Below are positions 25,296 through 37,551 of a DNA stretch of 64,000 bases, piece after piece. The stretch comes from Eumeta japonica (taxonomy: Eukaryota; Arthropoda; Insecta; Lepidoptera; Psychidae): assembly GCA_005406025.1 (NCBI GenBank), contig BGZK01001599.1, positions 62,001 to 126,000 on the forward strand. Direction: 5' to 3'. Below the pieces are notes generated by a model, which saw only the letters and a list, made by a program, of their open reading frames with translations, was not told the DNA's origin and ran no database searches. A program made the position numbers and the translations under genes. How positions within the stretch are numbered: position 1 is the first letter of the stretch; every line of letters begins with the position of its first letter.

Positions 25296-26928
25296 TTCAG
25301 AACACTTAATTATTGTATAGATTTGTTTTGAAAGTTAGCATTTATTCGTCTTTTGTAGACGGCCAAACTACGGCAACTTACCTTTCTATGTTCTAATCAG
25401 CACATTTTATTTTTAATCATACCGTTTCAAATTAAATCAAAAATATCTTTATTTTGTAGATAATAGAATTATACTTGAAATACGTCCTTGTAGTATTTTT
25501 ATGGTATTAACATTAATACCCAATTCGAATGTTGATTCATTTTTTGGTTTCGCTCAAACATACATGATAGTCAATAAAATTAGCACATTTGAAAATTACA
25601 TGACCAGCCTAATAATGGAGCAGTTTAGTCCCACGGATTTTTTTCGTTAATTCATTCAGATACGGTATAATAGCCCTTACCACATAACTTTTTTTTTTAA
25701 TGAAAGTTTAAATTCATGAAATGACAAATTTTAAATTTCAACTGGGACCTTATAATAAAAGCGTACACGTTTCCCTTTATACGATTTGCTAACTTTGCTG
25801 AATATGTTTTTATAAGTAACAAGATCATTCTTATGTTTAGTGATAATATTACGAATGTCGCACATTTTTTGGAAAGATTTTATATTTCTTTTGACATACA
25901 CCAGGTTTTCGTATATGTATTGTGCCAATACAATTAAAATATCAATTTCTTTATATTTTTTTTGTGAAAGATTCTGTTGGTGTAAAGTCATAAATGGCAC
26001 AAACAGCCCGCTTCTGCAGCACAAAAATTGTGTTAGTATCGGCTGCATAACCCCATAATAAAATTCCATAGGTCAAGAGACTATGGAAGGAACTAAAATA
26101 AATCAATTTCGCGGTGCTTTCATTTGTAAGCCACTGAATTTTTTTGACTGCATATGCTGCAGAACTAAGCTTTTTTGCCAATTTCGTTATATGGAATTTA
26201 CACTGTAACGTATTATCTAAAGTCAAACCAAGAAATAGGGCCGTGTCCACAATATCTAGTATCTCGTCCTTGACTACTACGTCGGCCAATTTAGTTTTAG
26301 ACAATGAAAATTTAATTATTTTTGTTTTCCTCTCATTGAGTAAAAGAATGTTAATTATAAACCACTAGACTACTTCTAAGTTAGAAGAACTGTTTACTTA
26401 ATCAAAATCTGGTTGTTGTCTGTTAACCTTAAAAAGCAAAGAAGTGTCATCAGCAAACAACACAATCTCATGCTCGTCCTTCACAAGGTTTGGTAGATCA
26501 TTAATAAAATAGAAAGAGAAATGGTTTAAGAACTGAACCCTGTGGCACACCCACACTGATTGCAGATTCCGAAGACCCTCTGAACTCTGCCTCTCAAATA
26601 TGACTCCAGAAGTCCAAGCGAGAGACCCCTGATGCCTTAGTGACTTAGTTTTCTAATCAATGTATTACAATGAATACAATCAAATACTTTAGATAAATCA
26701 CAGAAAACACCAATTGCGTTCCGTGACTCCTCCCAAGCACTAAAAATCTGCTGAATGGGCACAACACCGGCTTCGCTTGTTGAGCGGCCCTTTGTAAATC
26801 CAAATTGTTTAACGTTCTTCAATTATTGTTATAAAAATACCGCGGTACTTAATTTACGATCAATTAATAAAAAAAATTACTAAGTGTCGGTAGTATTGAC
26901 ATCGGTCTAAAGTTCGAAGGGTCGGATA

Positions 26929-28227
26929 TACCCGGGCGGTTTGATAAGTCAGTGACTTTTTGAATTTCCCGCGCAGTTTACTTCAAATACAACAGTGCTG
27001 CCGTCAACTGTAGTCTATTAGTGGGCAACTATTAAATTTTGAGCAAGGTACCTCATGCAGTTGGTGTTTGATAGCCATTCAAAGCAGACAACCTCGTGAA
27101 TTTTTACGAAAATGGAAAAAAGTGAATTTCGTGTGCTGATTAAGCATTACTTTTTACGTAAAAAAACCATCACTGAAACTAAGGAAAAGCTTGATAAATA
27201 CTACGGGGACTCGGCACCATCAATTTCAATGGTAAAGAAGTGGTTTACAGAGTTCCGTTGTGGTCGTACCAGCACTAGTGACGCCGAACGTTCAGGTCGC
27301 CCAAAAAGAAGTGATCACGCCGGAAATCGTCAATAAAATCCATGAAATGATATTGGATGATCGGAGAATGAAAGTGCGTAAGTTGGCTCATGCTATAGGT
27401 ATCTCAACTGAACGGGTACATCATATTTTACACGAATATTTGGACATGAGAAAACTCTCCGCGAGATGGGTGCCGCAATTGCTCACACTCGACCATAAGC
27501 GCAATCGTGTGACAACTTCAAAAGAGTGTTTAGCGATGTTCAGCCGTAATTCGGACGAATTTTTGCGCCGTTTTGTTACTGTGGACGAAACATGGATCCA
27601 TCACAACACGCCAGAGACCAAGGAACAATCGAAACAGTGGGTTTCTCGGGGTGAACGTGGACCAAAGAAGGCCAAACAGAGTCTGTCAGCCAACAAGGTC
27701 ATGGCCACAGTTTTTTGGGATGCACGCGGTGTCATTCACATTGATTACCTCGAGAAAGGTAAAACAATCACCGGCGAATATTATTCAAAGCTTTTGGACA
27801 GATTCGACGTTGACTTGAAGCAAAAAACGGCCGCATTTGGGGAAGAAGAAAGTGCTGTTCCATCAAGACAATGCACGTGTGCACACTTGTTTAGTCACGA
27901 TGGCCAAAATCCACGAATTGAGATACGAACTGCTACCCCATCCAGCATATACTCCAGATTTAGCCCCCTGCTACTATTATCTGTTTCCAAACCTAAACAA
28001 ATGGCCGGGTGGTAAGAGATTTGAGTCTAATGAAGAAGTCATTACCGAAACAAACGCGTATTTTGAAAGCCTTGAGAAAACCTATTATTTGGAGGGAATA
28101 AAAAAACGCTGAACTAAATGTATCGAGTTAAAAGGTGATTATGTAGAAAAATAAAATGTTTATTTGCCGCAAAAAAATGTTTTATTTGAAAAAGTCACGG
28201 ACTTATCAAACCGCCTACTATTGGGTA
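26929..28227 (+). mobile_element. Complete but inactive mariner transposon
   Basis: Both ends carry inverted repeats: GGCGGTTTGATAAGTC and GTGACTTTTT are shared by the left end and the reverse complement of the right end, with a CCC next to the flanking TA at each side. The right end has about 6 extra bases between CCC and GGCGG. Flanking TA dinucleotides at 26929-26930 and 28226-28227 fit the mariner target duplication. Length is about 1.3 kb, normal for the family. It sits inside the reverse transcriptase region of a minus-strand non-LTR retrotransposon, whose conserved DPSNFRP segment resumes immediately left of the insertion, so the mariner arrived later. Confidence 0.93.
27112..28112 (+). 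pseudogene. Mariner transposase, frameshifted and catalytically dead
   Basis: A DD34D mariner transposase of about 333 codons in three successive frames. The N-terminal helix-turn-helix (FRVLIKHYFL, APSISMVKKWF) starts at the ATG 27112. An extra A in the A-run at 27303-27307 moves the reading into the next frame, and an extra A in the run at 27822-27827 shifts it again. The first catalytic Asp (TVDETWIHH) and the second (HQDNARVHT) are present. The third, expected in LAPSDYYLF, is Tyr here (LAPCYYYLF, near 27975-27995). So the element has two frameshifts and a lost catalytic residue. Between the breaks the sequence is well preserved, which suggests a moderately recent insertion. It could at most be moved by a related transposase. 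Confidence 0.92.
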
Positions 28228-29720
28228 TACTGCATATTGGAATTATTTAATTTGCTTCATTAGATCTGGAAACACACCACCACACAAGCATTAAAAATCG
28301 AAACCAAGCACGGAGCAATGCAGTCTATTATTGAATTAATTATTTTTACAGAGAGGCCATCAAGATCAGCAGTGTTTTTCATTTTTATAAATTTAAGCGT
28401 TTTAAGAATATCATTATAATTGACACATGCAAATTCAAATGCAACTCTATAATCATCGACATTACGCTTTAATAGAGATTCGGCGTCAGGGGGCGATGGT
28501 TTTGAAAGTTGTGTAGTTATAACAGGAATATTCATAAAACATTTTTCAATAGCATAAGTCTATATCTTTGTTTAAAATTTTATAGGCTATTTTTATTCGA
28601 AATTATGAATGACGCATTATGTGTTTTCCAGTTTCTTTATTGATTATATGCTAAGTAGTTTTAATTAGATCTGTACTTTTTTTATTTTATCACAGAGAAA
28701 TTATACCTTTAAATATTTTGGAATAATTTCTTACATAATTTATATACATGTCTATATCTTACCATATCTTAACATAAACATATCTTTCAATAATGTAAGT
28801 CTGAATGCCACTCTGTCGCCTAACCTCTAAATGATAAGGCATTTTTAATATTAATATTTTTTGATCTAAAGACTTTATTACATTCGGGTCGTTATAATAT
28901 TTCAAATTAGACAACTTTTTTAGTATATTATTTCTGAACAGCTGAAGACGACCAGTGTTCACAGGTCCGATTTTTATCTTACGTTTTGTATTTATTTCAG
29001 CATTGATTTCAGACGTAGTTAGCTATCCACGATGATCGGATGATAATTTATTTATGACCACCTTATATCGTGGTTTAATATTTGTGAATATATTATCGAG
29101 GCAGGTTGACGAAGCGCCTGTGATCCTAGTCGGCTCCAGATATAAATTTTCTAAATTATAACACTTGAATAAGGATTTAACTCTAGTATATCAATAAGAA
29201 TTTTCCGAAAGATTTATATTAAAATCTCCGCATACAGCAATATATTTACTATTATTACTGATTTTATACAAAATATCATCCATTAGTTTTTCGAAAACAT
29301 ATGATAAATTTGGGGGTCTATATACGCTTAATACAATAAGCCGCTCAAGTTTTATGCAGGCCACTTTAATAGTTCGCTCAACAGATAAGCTCAAAATGTC
29401 TGAACGTTTTTCATATTTTATGTTGTTTTCAACTATTATCATTGAACCACCATGTAAAGTTTTTTCTCTGCTGAACAAACTTGCTACCTGATGCATACTG
29501 AAGTTAAACATGAACTGGTGACTTCTAAGCCAATGCTCTGTTGTACATTATATGTCGATATCATTATAGTTTATGAATAATTCAATTTTCAGCTCCTTGC
29601 TTAGCATTCCCAGTATATTTTGATGCACCGGATTGAATGTACATCTTTTGTTGTTATAACTTTTTCCCTCATAGATTATGGGTGTCCTCAAGCCACAAAT
29701 ATAATGTCATTGTCGGTTTT

Positions 29721-31135
29721 TCTTATTAACGTGTTATTAAAATTCTTATGTAATGTAAAAATTTGCAAGCGATTCCCTCTATTATCTTAGAAACTAATTT
29801 AAATCATAATTGATGTCAAATGCCTCAATACTAGCACATAATTGTTTGTCCATATAACTGGATATGTTAATAATATAATAACGACTTCACTAATTGTTAT
29901 ATAACAAATTTTGAAGGAAAATACTTCCTTCCTTATTTGTTAAAAATATTTACCAATAATTCTATCGTTGTCAATAAAAGGAAATTTGTTTGAGTGACAT
30001 GTCATTTTATACATATTATTATTTAGTTTGTATCTGTACTAATTCTTTTGCTGTAAAGCTTTGGCTGAAAAAAAAAGCAAACAAAATTATTTTGATTTAT
30101 GACGCTATTTACTGTTGAAAACAATTTAACAATATTTTTTGGTCCGTATTTTCCCTTCTACCAATTAGAATTATTATCAGTATAGTATTGGGATGGAAAT
30201 TGGTTTTAGAAATTTTTTCTACAATACTATTATATGAAGCTCCTGACATACAAATATTCAATATGTTTTGTCCAGATAAGCAGCGATCGAATTGTAAACC
30301 CATCAACTTTTAGAGCTCATCATCACATATTATAATGTTTTGGTCATTTGCGTTTAATGCTGCATATGACGAGGAGACGTGTTCCGAGTGCGGTATCATA
30401 GTTCGTATACGTAACTTTTACAAGCATTCCGAATATTCCACGCAGGGATCGATATATCCAGCCTGCACTACGGCACATAAACGTAGAGATCATGTTTACC
30501 CTCATTTGTTAACAAACTACCCAAGTAGAAAAACTCTTTCTCTTATTTGTCTCTCTCGTTTTATATTCATAAATATATATATCTACATATGGCATTCGGT
30601 CTTTCAATTTATTTTGAAATCTTTATATTCAGTAATCTTTATAATTAAAACATACTCATTGCCATAAATAAAACTAAACTTTGAAAACATAAGCATACAT
30701 TTTATATAATTTATGACAGTCGGTCACCGCTTTCGATTACATTATTGTTAAGTGCATCAATATTTATCGGTTAAATATTACGATATCGTTATTTGTAACA
30801 ATAATAGAAACTTTCATTCTCTTAGCATCAATTCGAACATTTCAACAAATCATACGCATGTCTTTTAGGATCGTCGGTTCCCGACGCGATAGAGGTTGGT
30901 TCGGGCGCGAGAACAAAGGGACTAGCCGTGGAAGTGGGAGTCATACGATTCCATTACTATGGGGACCGCGCGCTCCGATACAGATTTGCCGCGATACGAA
31001 AAACTCGTATAGCCTGGGTGGATCGAGTACATTCAGCTGGCCGCGTGGGGCCACACTGGCCGGGAAAGAGCGGAGGTGCTAGCGATTTTTCTGTAAAGAC
31101 ACAACGCACTGTTTCTTTGAGAATTTGTCGAAACA
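29721..31135. other. Non-coding, with a GC-rich patch at 30850-31090
   Basis: Two overlapping plus-strand open frames at 30858-31188 lie in the GC-rich patch. They show no domain and probably reflect base composition. Confidence 0.5.
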
Positions 31136-31747
31136 TTAACTGCCTTATTCAGAATCCTTATTTAAAACATCGTTCAAATGTAGTGTAACTAAATACTTTA
31201 CTCCTTAAACAGCTGTTTAGGCATTAAGCAATTCAGAATGTCACTTAGACTGCAGTCTAACTAAAAGAGTGTTTATGCGTTATAATGGCAACATTCTGAT
31301 CAAAAAATGTTTTAAAAAACTCGATAATATTTAGTATCTGACATCCAAGTAATGAAAAGTATGTATTTATTTAATTACATATATATAAATAAATTATATT
31401 TATTGAAACATTTGTGAAATTCTTTAATTTCAGATAATTCTTCCATTATGAATGCGCTTCGAATAAATAATTCGCAATTTATAGAAATCAATCTTTAACT
31501 TGATGACAAAAATACGATAATCATATGTCACTTTTGACAATCTACGTCAAATATTCAGTAAAACAATCCTTAGACCACTGTTAAACATCCATTGCCTATG
31601 TTTAACTATTCTATGACGGCTAAACGAGGTTTAAGCAGTGTTTATAAATTAAACAAGATTTCTGAATAGACTTTTTTGTAAACTCGCGTTAAACTGTTGT
31701 CTAAGCAGTCAAAAAGTTAGACTAGCGACTCTGAATAAGACAGTTAA
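31136..31747. mobile_element. MITE-like element with TTAA-flanked inverted ends
   Basis: The left end TTAACTGCCTTATTCAGAAT (31136-31155) and the reverse complement of the right end (31728-31747) differ at only two positions. TTAA lies at both outer edges and could be a target duplication. The 570-base interior has no coding region, but has the palindromes TAAACAGCTGTTTA (31206-31219) and TTAGACTGCAGTCTAA (31245-31260). This fits a non-autonomous DNA transposon. TTAA would suggest a piggyBac-like source, although the end sequence is not the typical CCC form. Confidence 0.7.
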
Positions 31748-33273
31748 AGGACTAACAGGAGAATAAAAGCAACTTATTTTTTGAATGTCTATCTATATCT
31801 TTGTCAGTAAATTTTTGCCTACTTACATTTTTTTTTTTGTACGCCGCTTATCTATATATGTTTCTGTGTGTATATTTTCGAAGACTACCGGTTAAAAATG
31901 TATGTTTTTCTAAAATGTGAAGAATGCTGTATTGACTATATTTAATACGTAGGTTCTATGTTTTATGTTCTATGTATGTTCTATGAAATAATTTTCTATT
32001 TCGAAGGCTAACAACGGTTTTATTTTTAAACAGGGAAAATAAATCTCATGGGTACTTTATGACCGTGCGGAACTACAAAAAACAAACATATTATGTTATA
32101 GTAGGAACTTTGGGACACATATTTGTAATGTATTATACAATGTATATTGAATTAATTAAGTGTGGTAGAATGTTTAGGAAACAAATAACTATAGTTTTCT
32201 TGAAGAAACTGTATTTAGCACGTAATTTGTATTACAGCTTTATTTTATTTTTCCTTCTTTCTCACTTTGCATTAAAAGAAAAACATAAGGTAAATATGTA
32301 AATAACATTAAAATTCATAAAAAAATTGTAGTAGGTTAATGCTTATTATCTAAGACATAATTAAGTATGATGGACCAGACGGGCTACGGACATTGTACTT
32401 TAACAAGATTTTAATTTCAAAAAGGGGAGCGATTTTAAGTATTTGTCATTATAAAGCGTAATAAAGCAAAACAAACATTTACTATGAAACGTTTTCTTGC
32501 CCTATTTTTTTTTTATGGTGCTTAGAGAGCATTTATTTCAAGCCAAAAAATATTTGGTTTTTTTTATTTCATAATCTATATTAAATATATATAGCAAAAG
32601 AGATTGTTTGTTTGTTTACTTGAACCCGCTAATCTTTAGAACTACCAGCTAGATTTGAAAAATTCTTCCTATTTCCTTGCTTATTTATTGTGAAAAATTG
32701 TAAGTTATTGTTATAACTTATAATCTTTCGTGATCTATTTAGATAACCAGTAATCGTAATGTTATCATTATGACTTTCAGGAGCCGAGATATCGTGGTTT
32801 TTGTCAAGGAAGTCGATAAAAATTTCCGCTTTGACAGACATGTTTGCCTGCACTGACTAAACTGTTCCATATACAATTAATGTGTTGTAATGCTGATAAA
32901 TATACTTATGCTGATTGTTTATTGGTTTCATTAATGTTCAAGGTAGGGTCAATTTTAACATTAGAGCAGGATCGATATTGCCAGCAAAACCAAGACTGAA
33001 TTGAAAAGCGTAGGCAATAACGAAAAGACAGATAGAATGTGTGTGTACTTATGTACGAGCGAGTTGTACTTCCTTAAAAAAAAATAATAGTATGCAAATA
33101 ATTAATTACAAGAAAGTAATAAAAGGAATGGAGTGAAATAGTCAATATGGTTGATAAAGTTAAATTTAAATTTGAAAAATTAAATAAATTAATATTTTTT
33201 TTCTTATGCAAAGTTTAATATCAATTTTATTTTTGATTTAAAATTGTAATTATTATTATTGTAAAAAACAAAT
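31748..33273. other. Non-coding, AT-rich
   Basis: Nothing supported. Short direct repeats of GTTCTATG lie at 31952-31985. Confidence 0.55.
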
Positions 33274-33385
33274 GGATTTTTTTTCTTTCCGATATTTTTT
33301 ACCTGCGATTGGTCATTGGAACTATAATCAGGTATGTTGCAAGAGGTTGAGATTTGGCAAGGTAGAGCTGCTGCTCTATCTCTCT

Positions 33386-34412
33386 TTAGAAGGGCAGCAC
33401 GTCGGCTCTCTTAAGTTTTCTCATTGCGCTTGGTTGCAAAAACATACTGAATAGGAGGAGTAGGTGAGTTAAGAAGCGGTTCTTGTATTTGGCTGCATAT
33501 AGTTTTACTTTATTCAAGACGGTTAGGTTTTTCAGGTACTCATGGATTTCTGAATTGCGAGCATACCAGAATGCTGATGAGAGTACCCTTAGAGTATTAT
33601 TTTGAGCTCCTTGGAGGCACATAATGTTGGATTTGCTAGCTGTTAACCACAGCTGGATTCCATATGTTCAATCGGTTTAATTATGGAGAAATATACTATC
33701 AGTTTGTTAAATAGTGTTAGGACAGCTTGTCTACCGAAGACCCAAGTTGGTTTTTAATTTTTAGGTTGATTCGATGCGTTTCATTTTTATATAGTCTTTC
33801 CACGTCATCATTCAGTCCAGGTGAAAACCAAGATATTTAGCGGTTGATTGCGGCAATGTGTCAGAGCCTAAGTTAACCGGGAGACAAGATCCACGCCTGA
33901 GAGTAAATGTAACGTGGTGAGACTTTGGGGCGCTTGCTTTCATGTGCCACTTGGTAATCCAAGTATTGGTAGTATTGAGCTGGGTGATTTGCACGCTTCA
34001 TTTGTATCGTCGTTGCAACAGAGGAAGGCCGCATCATTGACACAGTTGCTACTGATATATCAAGTGACTGGAGCATGTCTTAGGAGAACATATTGTAGAG
34101 GACCGAGCCAAGTACAGAGCCTTGAGGTACTCCGATCCTGCAGCTAAATAGAGAAGATCTTGCGTCGTGAAGCTTGACTTGGAACAATGTTTCACTGAGA
34201 TAAGAGTCCATCAGCAGGTAGTAAGAATGTGGTAGGTAATTTTTAATTTTGCGAATTAGTTTTTTTATGCCAGACCTGGTCAAAGGTTTGTTATACGTCA
34301 AGACACGTAGCCGAACCGTATTCTTTCTTTTCCAGACACAGTCTTATTGTACTACAGACTTTGTGTACCTGTTCAATGATTGATTGGTGCTTCCGGAAAC
34401 CAAATAGATCGT
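33386..34412 (-). pseudogene. Jockey reverse transcriptase remnant
   Basis: Segments in order on the minus strand: FRKHQSIIEQVHKVCSTIRLCLEKKEYGSAT (34400-34310), HSYYLLMDSYLSETLFQVKLHDA, VPQGSVLGSVLYN, the catalytic region, the thumb (TWITKWHMKASAPKSHHVTFTLRRGSCLP) and the tail (NNTLRVLSS, WYARNSEIHEYL). The frame changes several times. In the active site the expected FADD is CVND (about 34026-34037), so the first metal-binding Asp is lost. Confidence 0.85.
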
Positions 34413-34889
34413 CAGATATTACATTATTTATTATCTAGGCAAGGGGATAATCGTACAAGGATAATCCTTTCTAACAGTTTTGACAATACAAACGTCAGAA
34501 TGATAGTACGATACGATGAAACTTCATTAGGCGGTTTACCATTACCATATGAATGCATATTGGAATTCTTGATGTAGTATGCGATTCAGAAATAATACAA
34601 ACATCAAGTTTGTTGAATTTGATGACAATTTCTAGTTCACTGTTATTAGGAGCAAGGTGGCAATGTGCAGGTAAGGCATTTTGTAAGGTTAGAGACGAGA
34701 TTAGTAATAAGACTCACTGAGGAGCCTATTTGTTGTATTAGGAGATACATTTTCTCGCTTTCTTTAAGTAGGATGTTTCCCAGTTTTTTGTGGGATTGTT
34801 GATTCGATTGGGCGTTCTTCGTATCGATAACTTAAGCGTATGTGCGTTAGTGAGTGAAATTTTCTGCAGCTAATCTCGAGGCAAAGCGA

Positions 34890-35260
34890 TTGGGTTAATT
34901 AGTAGTTGTGACAGTTGGGGCGGGTTGGGTTTCTCTTGGAGTAACAGTTTTGTTTCTCGGGGTAAGGAATTCCTTATATATCTTACTGCCTTTGTAGTTA
35001 GCCGAGTGCTCGCACGAGCAGAGAATGCATTTAAACGGTGTGGGTCTATATTTTTTCTTGCACTCCAAGATTTTGTGACCTTCTTCGCATTTTATGCAGT
35101 GATATGGTCTCATGCAATTATTCTTCGAGTAACCGTAGCGCTGACAGCGTTGGCATCGAATAATACTTTTTGACTTTCCGGGATCCTCTATCTTAATCTT
35201 TTGGTTGAATATGTAGGTGATATTTATGACTGTAGAGCAATTGTAATACGTTAACGTTAT
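34890..35260 (-). pseudogene. Jockey ORF1 (Gag-like) fragment with CCHC knuckles
   Basis: The frame contains a PRE_C2HC-like stretch (NITYIFNQKIKIED) and three cysteine-rich zinc knuckles. In jockey elements this protein binds the element RNA and carries it to the nucleus. The N-terminal half is not recognisable upstream of 35260. The order ORF1 then ORF2 is kept. Confidence 0.8.
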
Positions 35261-36719
35261 TTAGTTACCATCTTCCATTTTACATCTAGACATACAAAAT
35301 TTACCCACTTAAATTGAACTTGCTATATTTCCTTGTTTTACAGTTATGTCAACATTCGAAGTAATGCCATTGGCAGTATCGTCCATATTTTGATAAATAG
35401 CAACCCCGTCAGCTCGAACGTTTGATACATCAGTTACGAATGTCTGAAGTTGTTCGTTAAACCGCTTTTTAGTAACTTGATACGTAGTTTTCGTTGTCAC
35501 CTTGATAAAAAAAATTATGGTTTTTTTTCATAATGCGTTAAAAGAATTGTAATTTAAAAAAATGGGAGAATACGTGTGTTGTCAGTTTTTGTAACAGTAT
35601 TTCATCGAAATCGCATCAAAGACAGAATCGGAATCTAGATTTAAACTAGAATCAGAATTATGAACGGGACAAGAATCGAAATGAAAAACGTGTCAGCTGA
35701 TATAAAGGATGAAATTATTCAATGAATTTCACAAGTATGGAGGTAGCCTATAGAACTATTCCCGAGTTCTAGAAATTAAAGATCAGCACTCTTTTTATTA
35801 TTATTTAGCCCTCGAATATCAAATTTATAATGTAATGAAAGGTACCAGACCTTAAGGTGAATTCTCTTAACATTGTAATGTTAGTTGTAATTTTGATTGA
35901 ACCAGCAGTTGTAAACCAAAACGGTACTTGTACCTCGAATTCCGTTGATACCTGCAGGTTATTATGTAATTTAAAATTAAATTACTACTTAATATTAAAA
36001 GGGTATGATTTCCTGTAAAGGTATCGTTTGAATAAAGTCGTTATGAATAAAGAAGTACTATTATTAAAATATTATAAATGTAATATTTAGTTAGGATGTT
36101 TAATTGTTTGTAACTCAATTACGCACAAACCTCTGTCAATATTTAGATAGAATTAAGAACATAGACTACATACATTATATTTTATATTTCCCGTTGATTC
36201 GTCCTGTGCATCAATTTACAAGAAACCAGATTCGAGAGTCATAGAGCGATTGGAAAAAAGATGAAAGCATGATTCGAATACAGACAAGATAAATTGAAAT
36301 CAGGATCAGGATTAATACCAATGATAATAAAATTTCTCGATACAGAAAATGAGGAATAAATTATATGGGTCGCGGGAAAAGTTGTGGGAAAAAGCTATTA
36401 CACCTATAACGTGTGAGGAAGAAATTGTTTTTGATTATTATTAAAATTCACCTAACTGCATATTTCTCATTTATTTTTCTCAATAAAAGCTGTAAATAAC
36501 ATATCACAGACGCATCAACAATGTCATGTCTATAACTAGCGGTTCTATATTCTTTATATCTTCTTTTGAAACGGTAATTTTTTGGCAAATATACATCATA
36601 GTAAAGCGAAAAATGCAATGTACAATACAATATTTCCGGTTCGCTTCCAGTTCCAAAATAACCTTCAGTCGCAGCACTTGTTTTGTTTTATTAAATGACA
36701 TCAATTTCTATGGTAATTA
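35261..36719. other. Non-coding, possible 5' part of the jockey relic
   Basis: The minus-strand frame at 35500-35309 could be a decayed ORF1 N-terminus, but no motif proves it. Degenerate hexamer tracts lie at 35600-35700 and 36235-36330. Confidence 0.4.
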
Positions 36720-37090
36720 ATGGCGCGCGGAGAAGAACGACTCGCGAGCGAGATGCATCACAACATCTCCGCTCCCGCTCCCGCCGCAGCTTATGCCATT
36801 TAACCCTTTCTGTTGTGCGAGAGCGCGTATCGCACGAAAGTCAAAATTTGTCGGGTTCCGGCAGCCATTTGAATGGAAATTACTTTATTTAGATAACGGC
36901 CGTCGGCCACCACCCGGCCCGATGAATATTTCATATGCCAATTACGCTTTGTTAACGCCGCAAACGGCCACCGGCGCCGGCGCCGAGTACTCCTTTTAAT
37001 GACCTTCCACCTCGTCCGTGTTATTTACTGTTTGTTTTCGTGCGCCGCTCTCCGAAAGCTGGTCGATTTCTGGACCACCCGAGTCTGAAA
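36720..37090. other. GC-rich island, candidate enhancer
   Basis: Dense CG-rich sequence (GGCGCCGGCGCCG near 36974) with ATTTCATATGCCAATTACGC at 36929-36948, a mix of POU-like and homeodomain-like words. Two short overlapping open frames exist but have no recognisable domain. Confidence 0.35.
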
Positions 37091-37551
37091 GATCTTGGCT
37101 CGTAAAAGGAGCTGTACGCTTGATATTTATGCAAGACTATTAGCGGGGGTTCATCATTGACTTGACTTAACGCGTAAGAAAAATATATCGATGGCAAGAC
37201 GCGTTGTTAAAGCAGCTAATACAATACTGCAAACATGTTTAAAGACGTTACGTTTAAGCAGAACTTGACTGTTAGACACAAATCTCACGGAGTCGTCAGT
37301 CTATATCCATAAAAGCTAAGAGATGCGAAATATTTGACAGTTAAATGCCATCGCGTTTTGAGAGTGAATTAACTAATTCAGACTAGGCGAGAAGTTATGC
37401 TGAATATATTGCGAAAGCATAATGATGACGTCTCCTTTTAAATATCGTATAGAAAATCATCAATCAAAATAATTTTTACCTTAAAAAATATAACCATCAA
37501 CGAATTGTATTGTTCCCGAGTCGATAAAAAAATACTAACTGTATAGTCCAA

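Larger units (their letters stand above)
25600..29720 (-). mobile_element. Non-LTR retrotransposon (jockey/CR1-type), split by a mariner
   Basis: Read on the minus strand, the element begins with an apurinic endonuclease domain: TEHWLRSHQ near 29525, YRPPN, GDFNIN near 29215 and SDH near 29020. A reverse transcriptase follows: KNTADLDGLS near 28360, then DPSNFRPMSILP at 26880-26925 beyond the mariner, QFGFTKGRST at 26780, VGVPQGSVL near 26540, and an intact FADD at 26446-26457. The C-terminal region has FLGLTLD and LQKRAVCAIY, and then KGYYTVSE near 25640 close to the 3' end. Several frameshifts and stops show it is dead, although the catalytic Asp pair survives. Without the mariner it is about 2.8 kb. 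ORF1 was not found, so it is probably 5'-truncated. The exact clade needs a tree. Confidence 0.87.
33274..35260 (-). mobile_element. Jockey-type retrotransposon with internal deletion
   Basis: Minus strand. It starts in the gag-like ORF1 near 35260 (NITYIFNQKIKIED), followed by zinc knuckles (CQRCQRYGYSKNNC, CIKCEEGHKILEC, CILCSCEH) down to 34890. A remnant of the ORF2 start is at about 34690-34590 (ELEIVIKFNKLDVCIISES, the endonuclease N-terminus). Then most of the endonuclease and the front of the reverse transcriptase are missing. Reverse transcriptase resumes near 34412 (LFGFRKHQSIIEQVH), with FDQVWH, GVPQGSVLGSVLYN at 34120, KYLGFHLD at 33812 and the C-terminus to 33386. A T-run at 33274-33282 (A-tail on the minus strand) may mark the 3' end. 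Several frameshifts are present. Confidence 0.85.

Noticed and set aside
25600..29720. An intact host gene with introns
   Set aside because: All conserved segments are endonuclease and reverse transcriptase of a retrotransposon, and the interruption is a mariner rather than an intron.
30858..31188. Two overlapping open frames in a GC-rich patch
   Set aside because: GC-rich DNA has few stop codons; no domain is seen and the frames compete with each other.
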